Below, one piece after another: positions 36,093-43,416 of a DNA stretch of 64,000 bases. The DNA is taken from contig NZ_PCPZ01000001.1 in assembly GCF_002979865.1 (NCBI RefSeq), positions 744,001 to 808,000 of the forward strand, in the 5' to 3' direction. Source of the DNA: Arthrobacter sp. MYb214. Lineage in GTDB: Bacteria > Actinomycetota > Actinomycetes > Actinomycetales > Micrococcaceae. Within the stretch, counting starts at the first letter, position 1. Every line of letters begins with the position of its first letter. The notes beneath the pieces are model-generated. The model was given only the letters and a program-made list of their open reading frames with translations. It was not told the origin of the DNA and made no database searches. Both the position numbers and the translations under genes were made by a program.

Positions 36093-37769
36093 ATGAACAG
36101 AACTGTCAGCCAGGCGCTAGCCGGGCTTGCCCAAGCGATCAAGGACGCGCCGGCCCTCGCGGTGGACGACGCCCTGGCCGTCGCCGCGTTCATCCCCGTC
36201 CTGCACCAGACCCTGCTCTGCGCCGATCCAGCCACCGGCCCCGAGTCCCACTACCTGCACGATCCGCGCTACGCCTTGGCCCTGGCCACCGCGGCTGAAG
36301 CTTCGGCCCACCAGGCCCTTCGCACCCAGATCTACGCAGCCCACCTGGTCGATGACACCGCGGCGCACACCCTGGCCCAGGTTGAACTCGCCGCAGCCCG
36401 CCAGGGCACCACCGATTTCTCCGTCCCTGCCCAGCGCACCGGAAAGCGGCCCAGCTTCACCGGCCCTGCGGCACTGCTGGCATCCTGGCTGCGCACCGAC
36501 CATTTCGAGGCCAAGCGCCGCATCCAGTCCGCCAGCCACGTCTTCGCGCAATACGACTACCAACATCAGCGGCACCAGGCACAGTTCCCTTTGCTGGCGC
36601 GGCGCTTCGCCGATCTGCGCCAGCCGCCAGCCGAAGTGCTCAGCGCGGCCCGGCGCCTGGGCGCTCTGGAACCCCAACGCGACGAATACGCCGCACCGGC
36701 CACCGCCTCGGCGCTCACCGAAGATGGCGAGCTGCTTGAATCCATCGTCAACCAGCAATTGGACGAGCCCGACCCCGGCACCCGCAGGCAATTGGTCAAC
36801 AGCTTCCTGAAATCCCAGAAGGAACGCTTGGGCAAGAAGCGGCCCGAAGCCCAGGAAGGCCTGTACCGGCGGGGCGAACGCGGCGGCCTGGTCCACTACG
36901 ACCTCGCCCTGCGCCCTACGCGCGCAGAACTCTTCGAATCGGGCATTTCGCAAAGCGACAATCCCCGCTCCGGTTCCGGCCAAGCCGCACGGGAGGCTTT
37001 TGCCCAGTCTCCGGGACAACGTACAGAGCAGGATGCTGCCCCTGGCACTTCCTACCAGGCCGACGCCGGAGGCCATCCGGACTTCTTGACCGATGAGGAA
37101 GCTACCGCCAGCGAAGATCCTGTTTCCCCACCGCTTTCTCCCGCGGCACGCCGCCTCAACGGCCTGATGAATCTGCTGGAGATCAACACGAAGCGGCTCC
37201 AGGAGCTGCTGGATGCCGCGCGCAATGGCGGGACCCCCAAGGGCGCCGATGGGAATGATGCAGGCACCGTGGATGTCCCCACCATCACCCCGCAGGTCGT
37301 GGTCATGCTGACCTTGGACGAGTTGGAAGGCCGCGCGAGAACCCATGGCATCACCCAGCACGGTTTCAAGCTCGATGCAACTGACCTGCGCCAGACCCTG
37401 TCCAGGGCACGCATCATCCCGATGGTGCTCGGCGGCAGGGGCGAGCTGCTTGATATCGGGCGCAGCCAGCGCAAGCATCCGAACTACATGCGTCTGGGTG
37501 TTGCGGTGCGCGATCGCGGCTGCATAGTTCCCGGGTGCACCATGGATCCCGAACGCTGCAACATCCACCACATCTGGTTCTGGTCCGAGGGCGGTGTCAC
37601 TGCGGTCTACTGGAGCGCGATGCTCTGCGACACGCATCATCATGACGTTCATGCCGGGTTGATCAAGGTCATTGCCGACGATGGCGTACCCAAGGTCATC
37701 CTGCCCAGCTTCGTCAATCCCACCCAGACCCCGGTGCGCAACAGCTACCACATGGCCAAGGCCGCCTAG
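36093..37769 (+). CDS. DUF222 (13E12-repeat) protein with C-terminal HNH endonuclease domain
   Basis: A 558-residue protein of the actinobacterial DUF222-HNH family. The N-terminal two thirds are helical DUF222; the C-terminal zinc/HNH part reads CIVPGCTMDPERCNIHHI near residue 473 and LCDTHHHDVHAG near 510, with the His-Asn-His fold residues present. Many actinobacteria have several copies, sometimes frameshifted, and they are thought to be selfish or mobile nuclease genes; function is unproven. A low-complexity linker lies in between. CATGCT stands 6 nt before the ATG, so leaderless translation is possible. The next gene is convergent. Confidence 0.88.
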   Translation: MNRTVSQALAGLAQAIKDAPALAVDDALAVAAFIPVLHQTLLCADPATGPESHYLHDPRYALALATAAEASAHQALRTQIYAAHLVDDTAAHTLAQVELAAARQGTTDFSVPAQRTGKRPSFTGPAALLASWLRTDHFEAKRRIQSASHVFAQYDYQHQRHQAQFPLLARRFADLRQPPAEVLSAARRLGALEPQRDEYAAPATASALTEDGELLESIVNQQLDEPDPGTRRQLVNSFLKSQKERLGKKRPEAQEGLYRRGERGGLVHYDLALRPTRAELFESGISQSDNPRSGSGQAAREAFAQSPGQRTEQDAAPGTSYQADAGGHPDFLTDEEATASEDPVSPPLSPAARRLNGLMNLLEINTKRLQELLDAARNGGTPKGADGNDAGTVDVPTITPQVVVMLTLDELEGRARTHGITQHGFKLDATDLRQTLSRARIIPMVLGGRGELLDIGRSQRKHPNYMRLGVAVRDRGCIVPGCTMDPERCNIHHIWFWSEGGVTAVYWSAMLCDTHHHDVHAGLIKVIADDGVPKVILPSFVNPTQTPVRNSYHMAKAA

Positions 37770-37797
37770 TTCGCGGCAATGCGCCGGCGCCATCCGG

Positions 37798-39108
37798 CTA
37801 GATCAAGAAAGGGCGTCCACCGTGCACGCGGACGGCTTGGGCGTTGATCCCCAATGGACGAAGGTCGATCCGGTCGATCTCGCCCCGCTCATTATTCTCG
37901 AAAGTATCAGCCGTAACCGAATCACCGGCAGGGGTCAGAACCGCCAGGCGGCGCTTGGTTCTGGCCAGAGGCTCGCGTGCCGATGCCGGGACGTAGTAGG
38001 CGCTGGCCTGCTTCCCTCCACCGTAGAGCCATGAAACGCGCACCGCGACCGGGCGTGAGCCCCAGCCGCTGAGCCCTGCAATGACCAAGCGCTGGCCGGT
38101 TGCCTCTAGCAGTTTCCCATTCAGGTTCTCCCCATAGACCCAGGGCTGGGAGGCGATGCCCAGGAACTCTTCGGCCGAGCGCTGGTTGACCGCATGCACC
38201 CCGTGCACCGGGCACACCTCTGAGCAGAAAATGAATCGCGGATCCTCAAATTTCTGCTTGGATCCGTTCTTGTCGTCGTTGCGGCACAGGCAGGCCCCGG
38301 TTTCTTCCGTTTCGATGAGGATCGCGTTGCCATAGGCCCGCAATGACGTTGGACCAATTCGGTGGTCCGCTGGAACTTCGAGTGCGAAAAGTCCCATCGA
38401 TTTCAAGCGCATCCAGCGCAGCATGCTCAGCAGCAGGCTGATGCCCAGCAGGACGGCCGCGGCGTACACGTCAAGACGGTAGCCTTCATCCAAGTCATGC
38501 AGCGAATAAACTTCCGTGCTGACCAGTTCCCAGCCCAGCCGGAGCAGCGGGTAGATCAGTGCTCCTACCGCAAGCTTCCATACCATGGGCGACATTTGCT
38601 TGGTGATTCCAAAATCGCTCTCTTGCCCCGGCGCCAAGGCGATGCCTCCTGAGGCTTCACGCTTCCAGGTTCTCAGCAGGCGTCGGAACCGTGCGTCCAT
38701 GAGACCTACGGACAGTGCGAGCAGCAGGAAATAGCCCAGCGCCAGCATCAGGATCCTTTGCAGGTCCCCGGCAGGAGCCAGCAGGAAATAGATTCCGGCG
38801 GCTACGCCCAAGCCCATCCAGGGTGATTGCCGTCCGCCGCCAAAGATCATGGCCAGGACGGTAGCGACCATGGAGAAGGAGAGGATGTCCATGAAGCCCT
38901 TGTCCAGGTACGGGGAATGCAGAAGATCCGAACGGACGAAGACCACCAGTGCAACCAGCGGAAGCCAGGTCGCTACGGCAACCCAGAAATTGGGAATAGT
39001 GCGCGGTACAGTTTCCCACTCCTCGCGGCTGACCTGGCGCACCGGGATCTGCTGTCCGGCAGTTGCGCCTGCCGCATAGTCTGCCGGCGAATTTCCTGTC
39101 GTTGCCAT
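37798..39108 (-). CDS. Unknown membrane protein with C-terminal Cys/His cluster
   Basis: A 436-residue protein I cannot assign. About six membrane helices fill residues 40-230 (for example VAVATWLPLVALVVFV, VATVLAMIFGG, ILMLALGYFLLLALSVGLM, VYAAAVLLGISLLLSML). A soluble domain follows with a tight cluster: Cys273-x-Cys275, Cys295-x3-Cys299-Pro, His302 and His305 (CLCRN ... FCSEVCPVHGVH). This could bind zinc or an iron-sulfur centre. The rest is a beta-rich tail. A GGCAGG-like site precedes the ATG. It is convergent with the DUF222 gene and follows rpsA on the same strand after a terminator. Confidence 0.75.
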   Translation of the reverse strand: MATTGNSPADYAAGATAGQQIPVRQVSREEWETVPRTIPNFWVAVATWLPLVALVVFVRSDLLHSPYLDKGFMDILSFSMVATVLAMIFGGGRQSPWMGLGVAAGIYFLLAPAGDLQRILMLALGYFLLLALSVGLMDARFRRLLRTWKREASGGIALAPGQESDFGITKQMSPMVWKLAVGALIYPLLRLGWELVSTEVYSLHDLDEGYRLDVYAAAVLLGISLLLSMLRWMRLKSMGLFALEVPADHRIGPTSLRAYGNAILIETEETGACLCRNDDKNGSKQKFEDPRFIFCSEVCPVHGVHAVNQRSAEEFLGIASQPWVYGENLNGKLLEATGQRLVIAGLSGWGSRPVAVRVSWLYGGGKQASAYYVPASAREPLARTKRRLAVLTPAGDSVTADTFENNERGEIDRIDLRPLGINAQAVRVHGGRPFLI

Positions 39109-39271
39109 GTGCTACTACCTGCCGTTAGTGAGTCCACCTGATCGGTGCACTTTTAGTCTAACCTCAGCAAGTATTAAGAGGAGTGCTCCTTCGGAGCTAT
39201 TCCTGCCCGGCGGATGTCAGCAGAAATAATAACGTGCCAGCCATGCCGGCAAGCAAAAAACCAGTTAAACA

Positions 39272-39306
39272 ACGAAGGTCCAACCCTTGCAGGGTTGGAC
39301 CTTCGT
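39272..39306 (-). terminator. Terminator after rpsA
   Basis: A perfect 16-bp inverted repeat (39272-39287 with 39291-39306) and 3-nt loop starts about 50 nt after the rpsA stop. On the minus strand it is followed by TTGTTTAACTGGTTTTTTG. Confidence 0.88.
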
Positions 39307-39354
39307 GAATCAGCTAAAGCTAATCACGATCTCTGCACGAGGCAGAAGCCGGAA

Positions 39355-40830
39355 TTAGTTGCCGGTCAGCTTCTCGCGCAGTGCAGCCAGTGCTTCGTCC
39401 GAAGCCAGGGTGCCTGCATCGGTGGCTGGTGCCTCCGAGGAGTACGAAGCTGGAGCTGGCTCGGAACCACCGGCAGCAGCAGGCTCTGCTTCTGCGTCGG
39501 CAGCGATAGCGGCAACAACCTGCTTCTTGTGTGCTTCCCAACGCTCCTGGGCAGCAGCGTACTGTGCTTCCCATGCAGCGCGCTGGGTGTCGAAGCCCTC
39601 GAGCCATTCGTTCGACTCTGGGTCGAAGCCCTCTGGGTACTTGTAGTTGCCGGCCTCGTCGTACTCTGCAGCCATGCCGTAGAGTGCTGGGTCGAACTCG
39701 GTGCCCTCTGGGTCAACACCTTCGTTAGCCTGCTTGAGCGACAGCGAGATGCGGCGGCGCTCCAGGTCGATGTCGATGACCTTGACGAACAGTTCGTCGC
39801 CAACGGAGACAACCTGCTCAGCCAGTTCAACGTGGCGAACTGCAAGCTCGGAGATGTGAACCAGGCCTTCGATGCCGTCTTCGACGCGTACGAACGCACC
39901 GAATGGAACCAGCTTGGTAACCTTGCCCGGTACAACCTGACCCAGTGCGTGGGTGCGGGCGAAGGTCTGCCAAGGATCTTCCTGGGTAGCCTTCAGCGAC
40001 AGGGAAACGCGCTCGCGGTCCAGATCGACTTCCAGAACCTCTACGGTTACTTCCTGGCCAACCTCGACAACCTCGGATGGGTGGTCGATGTGCTTCCAGG
40101 ACAGTTCGGAAACGTGTACCAGGCCGTCTACGCCGCCCAGGTCCACGAATGCACCGAAGTTGACGATGGAGGAAACAACGCCCGGACGAACCTGGCCCTT
40201 TTCCAGCTTGTTGAGGAAGGTCGAGCGAACCTCGGACTGGGTCTGCTCGAGCCATGCACGGCGGGAAAGCACAACGTTGTTGCGGTTCTTGTCCAGCTCG
40301 ATGATCTTGGCTTCGATTTCCTGGCCGATGTATGGAGCCAGGTCGCGCACACGGCGCATCTCGACGAGCGATGCTGGCAGGAAGCCACGCAGGCCGATGT
40401 CCAGGATGAGGCCACCCTTGACAACCTCGATGACGGTACCGGTAACGACGCCGTCCTCTTCCTTGATCTTTTCGATGTCGCCCCAAGCGCGCTCGTACTG
40501 CGCACGCTTCTTGGACAGGATCAGGCGGCCTTCCTTGTCTTCCTTGGTCAGGACCAAGGCTTCGACGCTGTCGCCAACGGTGACAACTTCACCTGGGTCA
40601 ACGTCATGCTTGATGGAAAGCTCGCGGGAAGGGATGACACCTTCGGTCTTGTAACCGATGTCGAGCAGAACTTCGTCGTGGTCAACCTTGACGACGGTGC
40701 CTTCGACGAGGTCACCATCGTTGAAGTACTTGATGGTGGCGTCGACTGCGGCCAAGAAGTCCTCAGCAGATCCAATGTCGTTGATTGCGACGACTGGTGC
40801 GCTGTTGTTCTCGTTCGAGGTGATGGTCAT
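39355..40830 (-). CDS. rpsA: 30S ribosomal protein S1
   Basis: Ribosomal protein S1 of the actinobacterial type, 491 residues, with four S1 RNA-binding domains. Repeats of the kind GDLVEGTVVKVDHDEVLLDIG (near 40), GVVTGTVIEVVKGGLILDIG, VRPGVVSSIVNFGAFVDLGG and VPGKVTKLVPFGAFVRVEDG are clear. The C-terminal extension is acidic and Tyr/Trp-rich (YKYPEGFDPESNEWLEGF), as is usual in this phylum. The ATG at 40830 gives the family N-terminus; an upstream in-frame ATG lies inside the mRNA leader and is rejected. It has its own promoter and terminator. Confidence 0.95.
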   Translation of the reverse strand: MTITSNENNSAPVVAINDIGSAEDFLAAVDATIKYFNDGDLVEGTVVKVDHDEVLLDIGYKTEGVIPSRELSIKHDVDPGEVVTVGDSVEALVLTKEDKEGRLILSKKRAQYERAWGDIEKIKEEDGVVTGTVIEVVKGGLILDIGLRGFLPASLVEMRRVRDLAPYIGQEIEAKIIELDKNRNNVVLSRRAWLEQTQSEVRSTFLNKLEKGQVRPGVVSSIVNFGAFVDLGGVDGLVHVSELSWKHIDHPSEVVEVGQEVTVEVLEVDLDRERVSLSLKATQEDPWQTFARTHALGQVVPGKVTKLVPFGAFVRVEDGIEGLVHISELAVRHVELAEQVVSVGDELFVKVIDIDLERRRISLSLKQANEGVDPEGTEFDPALYGMAAEYDEAGNYKYPEGFDPESNEWLEGFDTQRAAWEAQYAAAQERWEAHKKQVVAAIAADAEAEPAAAGGSEPAPASYSSEAPATDAGTLASDEALAALREKLTGN

Positions 40831-40944
40831 GTAGTAGGGACTCCGATGTGGATAGATTTGATCAGTCGAAACCCCGGAAGTCCCGGAATTTCGAAGGGGG
40901 TAGAACATGAATGCGGACATGACGAAGCCATGGCACGCTGTTCA

Positions 40945-40974
40945 AGTCTACGCGCCTAGCACACCGCGGGTCAA
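40945..40974 (-). promoter_or_regulatory. rpsA promoter
   Basis: On the minus strand TTGACC (40969-40974) and TAGACT (40945-40950) are 18 nt apart. Transcription would start near 40938, leaving a leader of about 108 nt before the ATG, long for this window and perhaps used for S1 autoregulation. Confidence 0.6.
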
Positions 40975-41048
40975 AGCGTAACCCGCTAACATCCTCGCCA
41001 GCATTTTGTGAACTTCGTCATATCAACCGGATAATGCGACCCGTCCCA

Positions 41049-42362
41049 CTAGAAACCGTGCGGCGTGAAACCCTCGCGAGCCACGCTGAACAAGTGAACC
41101 CAGTCCCCCGCAGCTCCCCCGCCGACCAGTTCGGCGCGTCCCGAATCCAGCAATTGGTCCAGCTGCACGGTGCCCAGGTACAGTCCAGCCAGCTCCCGCT
41201 CCGAAAGCGCCACGCGCGGCAGCCCGGAGTCGGCCTGCCCGTCCTCGATCCGGCTCACCGTGGCGCGGGAATCGGACACCTCGAAGAGGTAGGTTCCGGA
41301 GATCAGCTCCAGCCGGTCGCTCACGCTCAATAGCAGCCGGGCATCGCGCTGGTAGCCGCGCGCTTGGAAGGCGGCAACAACATCGAGCACGCGCAGCCAC
41401 AGCACATCGTCAATGGAACGCACGTGGTAGTCCCGCACGTTCTCCAGCACCTGGCGCAGTGGATCGGCCACCGGGCCTTGGCCATGCACTTCTTCCACCA
41501 GATCATGGTTGCCCAGGTATTCGAAGAGCTTGATGCGCGCGGCGTCGCCGGTGGCCACCAACTTGTGCACCACCAGCTTCGCCTTGGGCTCGTCCCAGCC
41601 GCCGAACTTGTAGGTGGCGAATCCGCCGAGCTGGCCAGCGTCATCGTAGTAGGCGGCAAAACGCAGGTTCTTCGGCTTTTCCAGGGTCTCCCAGGTGTCC
41701 CAGCGGCCCAGGGCAAAGCCATTGTCGAACTCGGTGCTGTCCACGGAGCCGAAGGTCTGCTCGAGCGCGCGCACGGCCAGCGCGGCATAGCCGGGCCCGA
41801 AATGCTGCGGATCGGCATCCACCACCCGGCCGGGTACCTGCACGCGCAGCTTCACCCCGTGGGCGCACTTGAGCGTGAATCGGCTTTGGTAGGTAGCTGG
41901 CTCGAAGCCGTACCGCCCGTAGATCGTCGCTTCCGACGCGGTCAAAGCCGCAATAGGGAAACCCGCCTGCTGGGCATAGGCCAGGTCGGCGGTGATTTGC
42001 CTGGACAGGATGCCGCGTCGCCGATAGCTCGGCGCGACGGTGACCGCGGAGATCTTGTGCGTTGCCACCGGCGCCTCGCCGCCGGCATTGAGCAGCCCGG
42101 GGAATGCTCCATAGGTGTGCACCGGGTAGGTTGCATGGCGCGAGTGCGGTTCGGCCTGCTGATCGAACACCAGGGAGAAGCGCATTTTCTGCGCATAAGT
42201 CAGGTCCAGGTAGTGCGTCCAATTGGGCTCTTCGGGCAGCTGCTCGTAGAAGCCGATCCCGGTGGCCTGATGGAACAACTTGATCGATTCGTCGAGTTCC
42301 GGACTGCGGATCGCAGCCTGGCAGGTCCGGGTTTCCAGCTGCGGCGGGGTCTCTGGTCTCAT
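41049..42362 (-). CDS. GNAT family acetyltransferase, Eis-like
   Basis: A 437-residue tripartite acetyltransferase resembling Eis: a first GNAT domain with the acetyl-CoA loop AVTVAPSYRRRGILSRQI near residues 105-122, a second degenerate GNAT half, and a C-terminal SCP2-like sterol-carrier fold. The free C-terminus (EGFTPHGF) is typical, since the last residue acts in catalysis in Eis. Mycobacterial Eis acetylates aminoglycosides and host proteins; no such role can be read from this sequence. The ATG at 42362 has AAGGAG upstream. It follows the polysaccharide deacetylase on the same strand. Confidence 0.85.
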   Translation of the reverse strand: MRPETPPQLETRTCQAAIRSPELDESIKLFHQATGIGFYEQLPEEPNWTHYLDLTYAQKMRFSLVFDQQAEPHSRHATYPVHTYGAFPGLLNAGGEAPVATHKISAVTVAPSYRRRGILSRQITADLAYAQQAGFPIAALTASEATIYGRYGFEPATYQSRFTLKCAHGVKLRVQVPGRVVDADPQHFGPGYAALAVRALEQTFGSVDSTEFDNGFALGRWDTWETLEKPKNLRFAAYYDDAGQLGGFATYKFGGWDEPKAKLVVHKLVATGDAARIKLFEYLGNHDLVEEVHGQGPVADPLRQVLENVRDYHVRSIDDVLWLRVLDVVAAFQARGYQRDARLLLSVSDRLELISGTYLFEVSDSRATVSRIEDGQADSGLPRVALSERELAGLYLGTVQLDQLLDSGRAELVGGGAAGDWVHLFSVAREGFTPHGF

Positions 42363-42431
42363 CGTGCTCCTTGGCGAGGAAATCGGCTGATCACAGTCTA
42401 TGCGCCTGTCCGGCCGGCGCAAGGGGTGCAT

Positions 42432-43355
42432 TCACCAGGCTTCGGAGAGCGTGGTGAACCGCAGGCCGGAATCCAGCGCCTGCCCCAGCCCGAGCGCCAC
42501 GCCCTTGGCAGTACCCGAGGCGGGCTGGTTGAAGTGCCCGATGCCGACGTCCCCGGCGGCCAGCTGGCGGACCTGGGCGGCCACGGCTTGCGCGCCAAAG
42601 GTCGCCCCGGCGTCCAGGTTGACGGTGAAGTTCATCGGCACCACGCCCAGGTCCCGGCACATTGCCGCGCCGGCTTCGTCCATATGGGCGGTGCCGGAGC
42701 GGAAGAATTTCGCGGTGATGCCGAATTGGTCGGCAAGATACCGCTGGTTGCCCATCACCTCGTCGTAGGCCTGGCCGATCGACTCCGTGCCCCCGATGCC
42801 GTAGGCTGCCTGCCCGGAAGTGGCCAGCGGGGCGTGGCTGGTTCCGTGGTTGGCGATCTCGAACAGCTCGTCGCTTACCAGCTCGTCCATCAGCCGCGCA
42901 TTGGCGCGTGCCCAGCGTTCGTTCACGAAGAGGGTCGCGGGCACCTGCATAGCACGCAAGGCGTCCAGCAGGGCCCCATCCACTCCCGAGCCCCGGGGTC
43001 CCCCGCAGGCATCGAAGGTCAACGCCGCGGCGGCATTGCCCTTGGGCAGGCCCAGCTCGATGCCCGGGACTTCCAGCCCGAACTGCCCTGCAGGAACATT
43101 CTTGAACTTTTCCATGACCTGGCTCCGGCTCGGATACACCGTCTGGAGGCTGGCGGTAGGCCGGGGCGAAGCAGTGGCGGTGGGCGAAGGACTCGCCATT
43201 GCCGAGGCCGACGCGGACCCGGCTCGTTCCGCCGGTCCGCCGGTACTGCAACCGGAGACCACCGCGGCGGCCAGCGCCCCAAGCCCCAGGCTTCCGGTTT
43301 TCAGCGCCCAACGGCGCGAGTAGTGCTCCAAGTTCGTCTCTTTCCCCAAGCCCAT
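42432..43355 (-). CDS. Polysaccharide deacetylase family lipoprotein
   Basis: An exported protein of 307 residues. The signal peptide carries a twin-arginine-like motif (SRRWALKTG) and a lipobox (VVSGC), suggesting a Tat-exported lipoprotein anchored at the outer face of the membrane. After a Ser/Pro/Ala linker the NodB-fold motifs appear: TFDACGG (metal Asp), ANHGTSH (metal His pair) and KFFRSGTAHMDE. These enzymes remove acetyl groups from peptidoglycan or other glycans. Start choice is uncertain: ATG at 43355 or a TTG nine codons later, both in front of the signal peptide. Confidence 0.85.
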   Translation of the reverse strand: MGLGKETNLEHYSRRWALKTGSLGLGALAAAVVSGCSTGGPAERAGSASASAMASPSPTATASPRPTASLQTVYPSRSQVMEKFKNVPAGQFGLEVPGIELGLPKGNAAAALTFDACGGPRGSGVDGALLDALRAMQVPATLFVNERWARANARLMDELVSDELFEIANHGTSHAPLATSGQAAYGIGGTESIGQAYDEVMGNQRYLADQFGITAKFFRSGTAHMDEAGAAMCRDLGVVPMNFTVNLDAGATFGAQAVAAQVRQLAAGDVGIGHFNQPASGTAKGVALGLGQALDSGLRFTTLSEAW

Positions 43356-43368
43356 TCGATCCTGCCGA

Positions 43369-43403
43369 AAGGGGCAGGAACACCCGCGGTGCCCCTGCCC
43401 CTT
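43369..43403 (-). terminator. Terminator after polA
   Basis: A long hairpin (AAGGGGCAGG, a 2x2 internal loop, CACC, 3-nt loop, GGTG, CCTGCCCCTT) starts 13 nt after the polA stop and is followed on the minus strand by TTCGG. Confidence 0.7.
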
Positions 43404-43416
43404 TCGATTGCTGCCC

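Noticed and set aside
36117-37793. A 558-codon antisense frame opposite the DUF222-HNH gene
   Set aside because: The sense frame carries intact HNH motifs and a plausible start, while the antisense protein has none.
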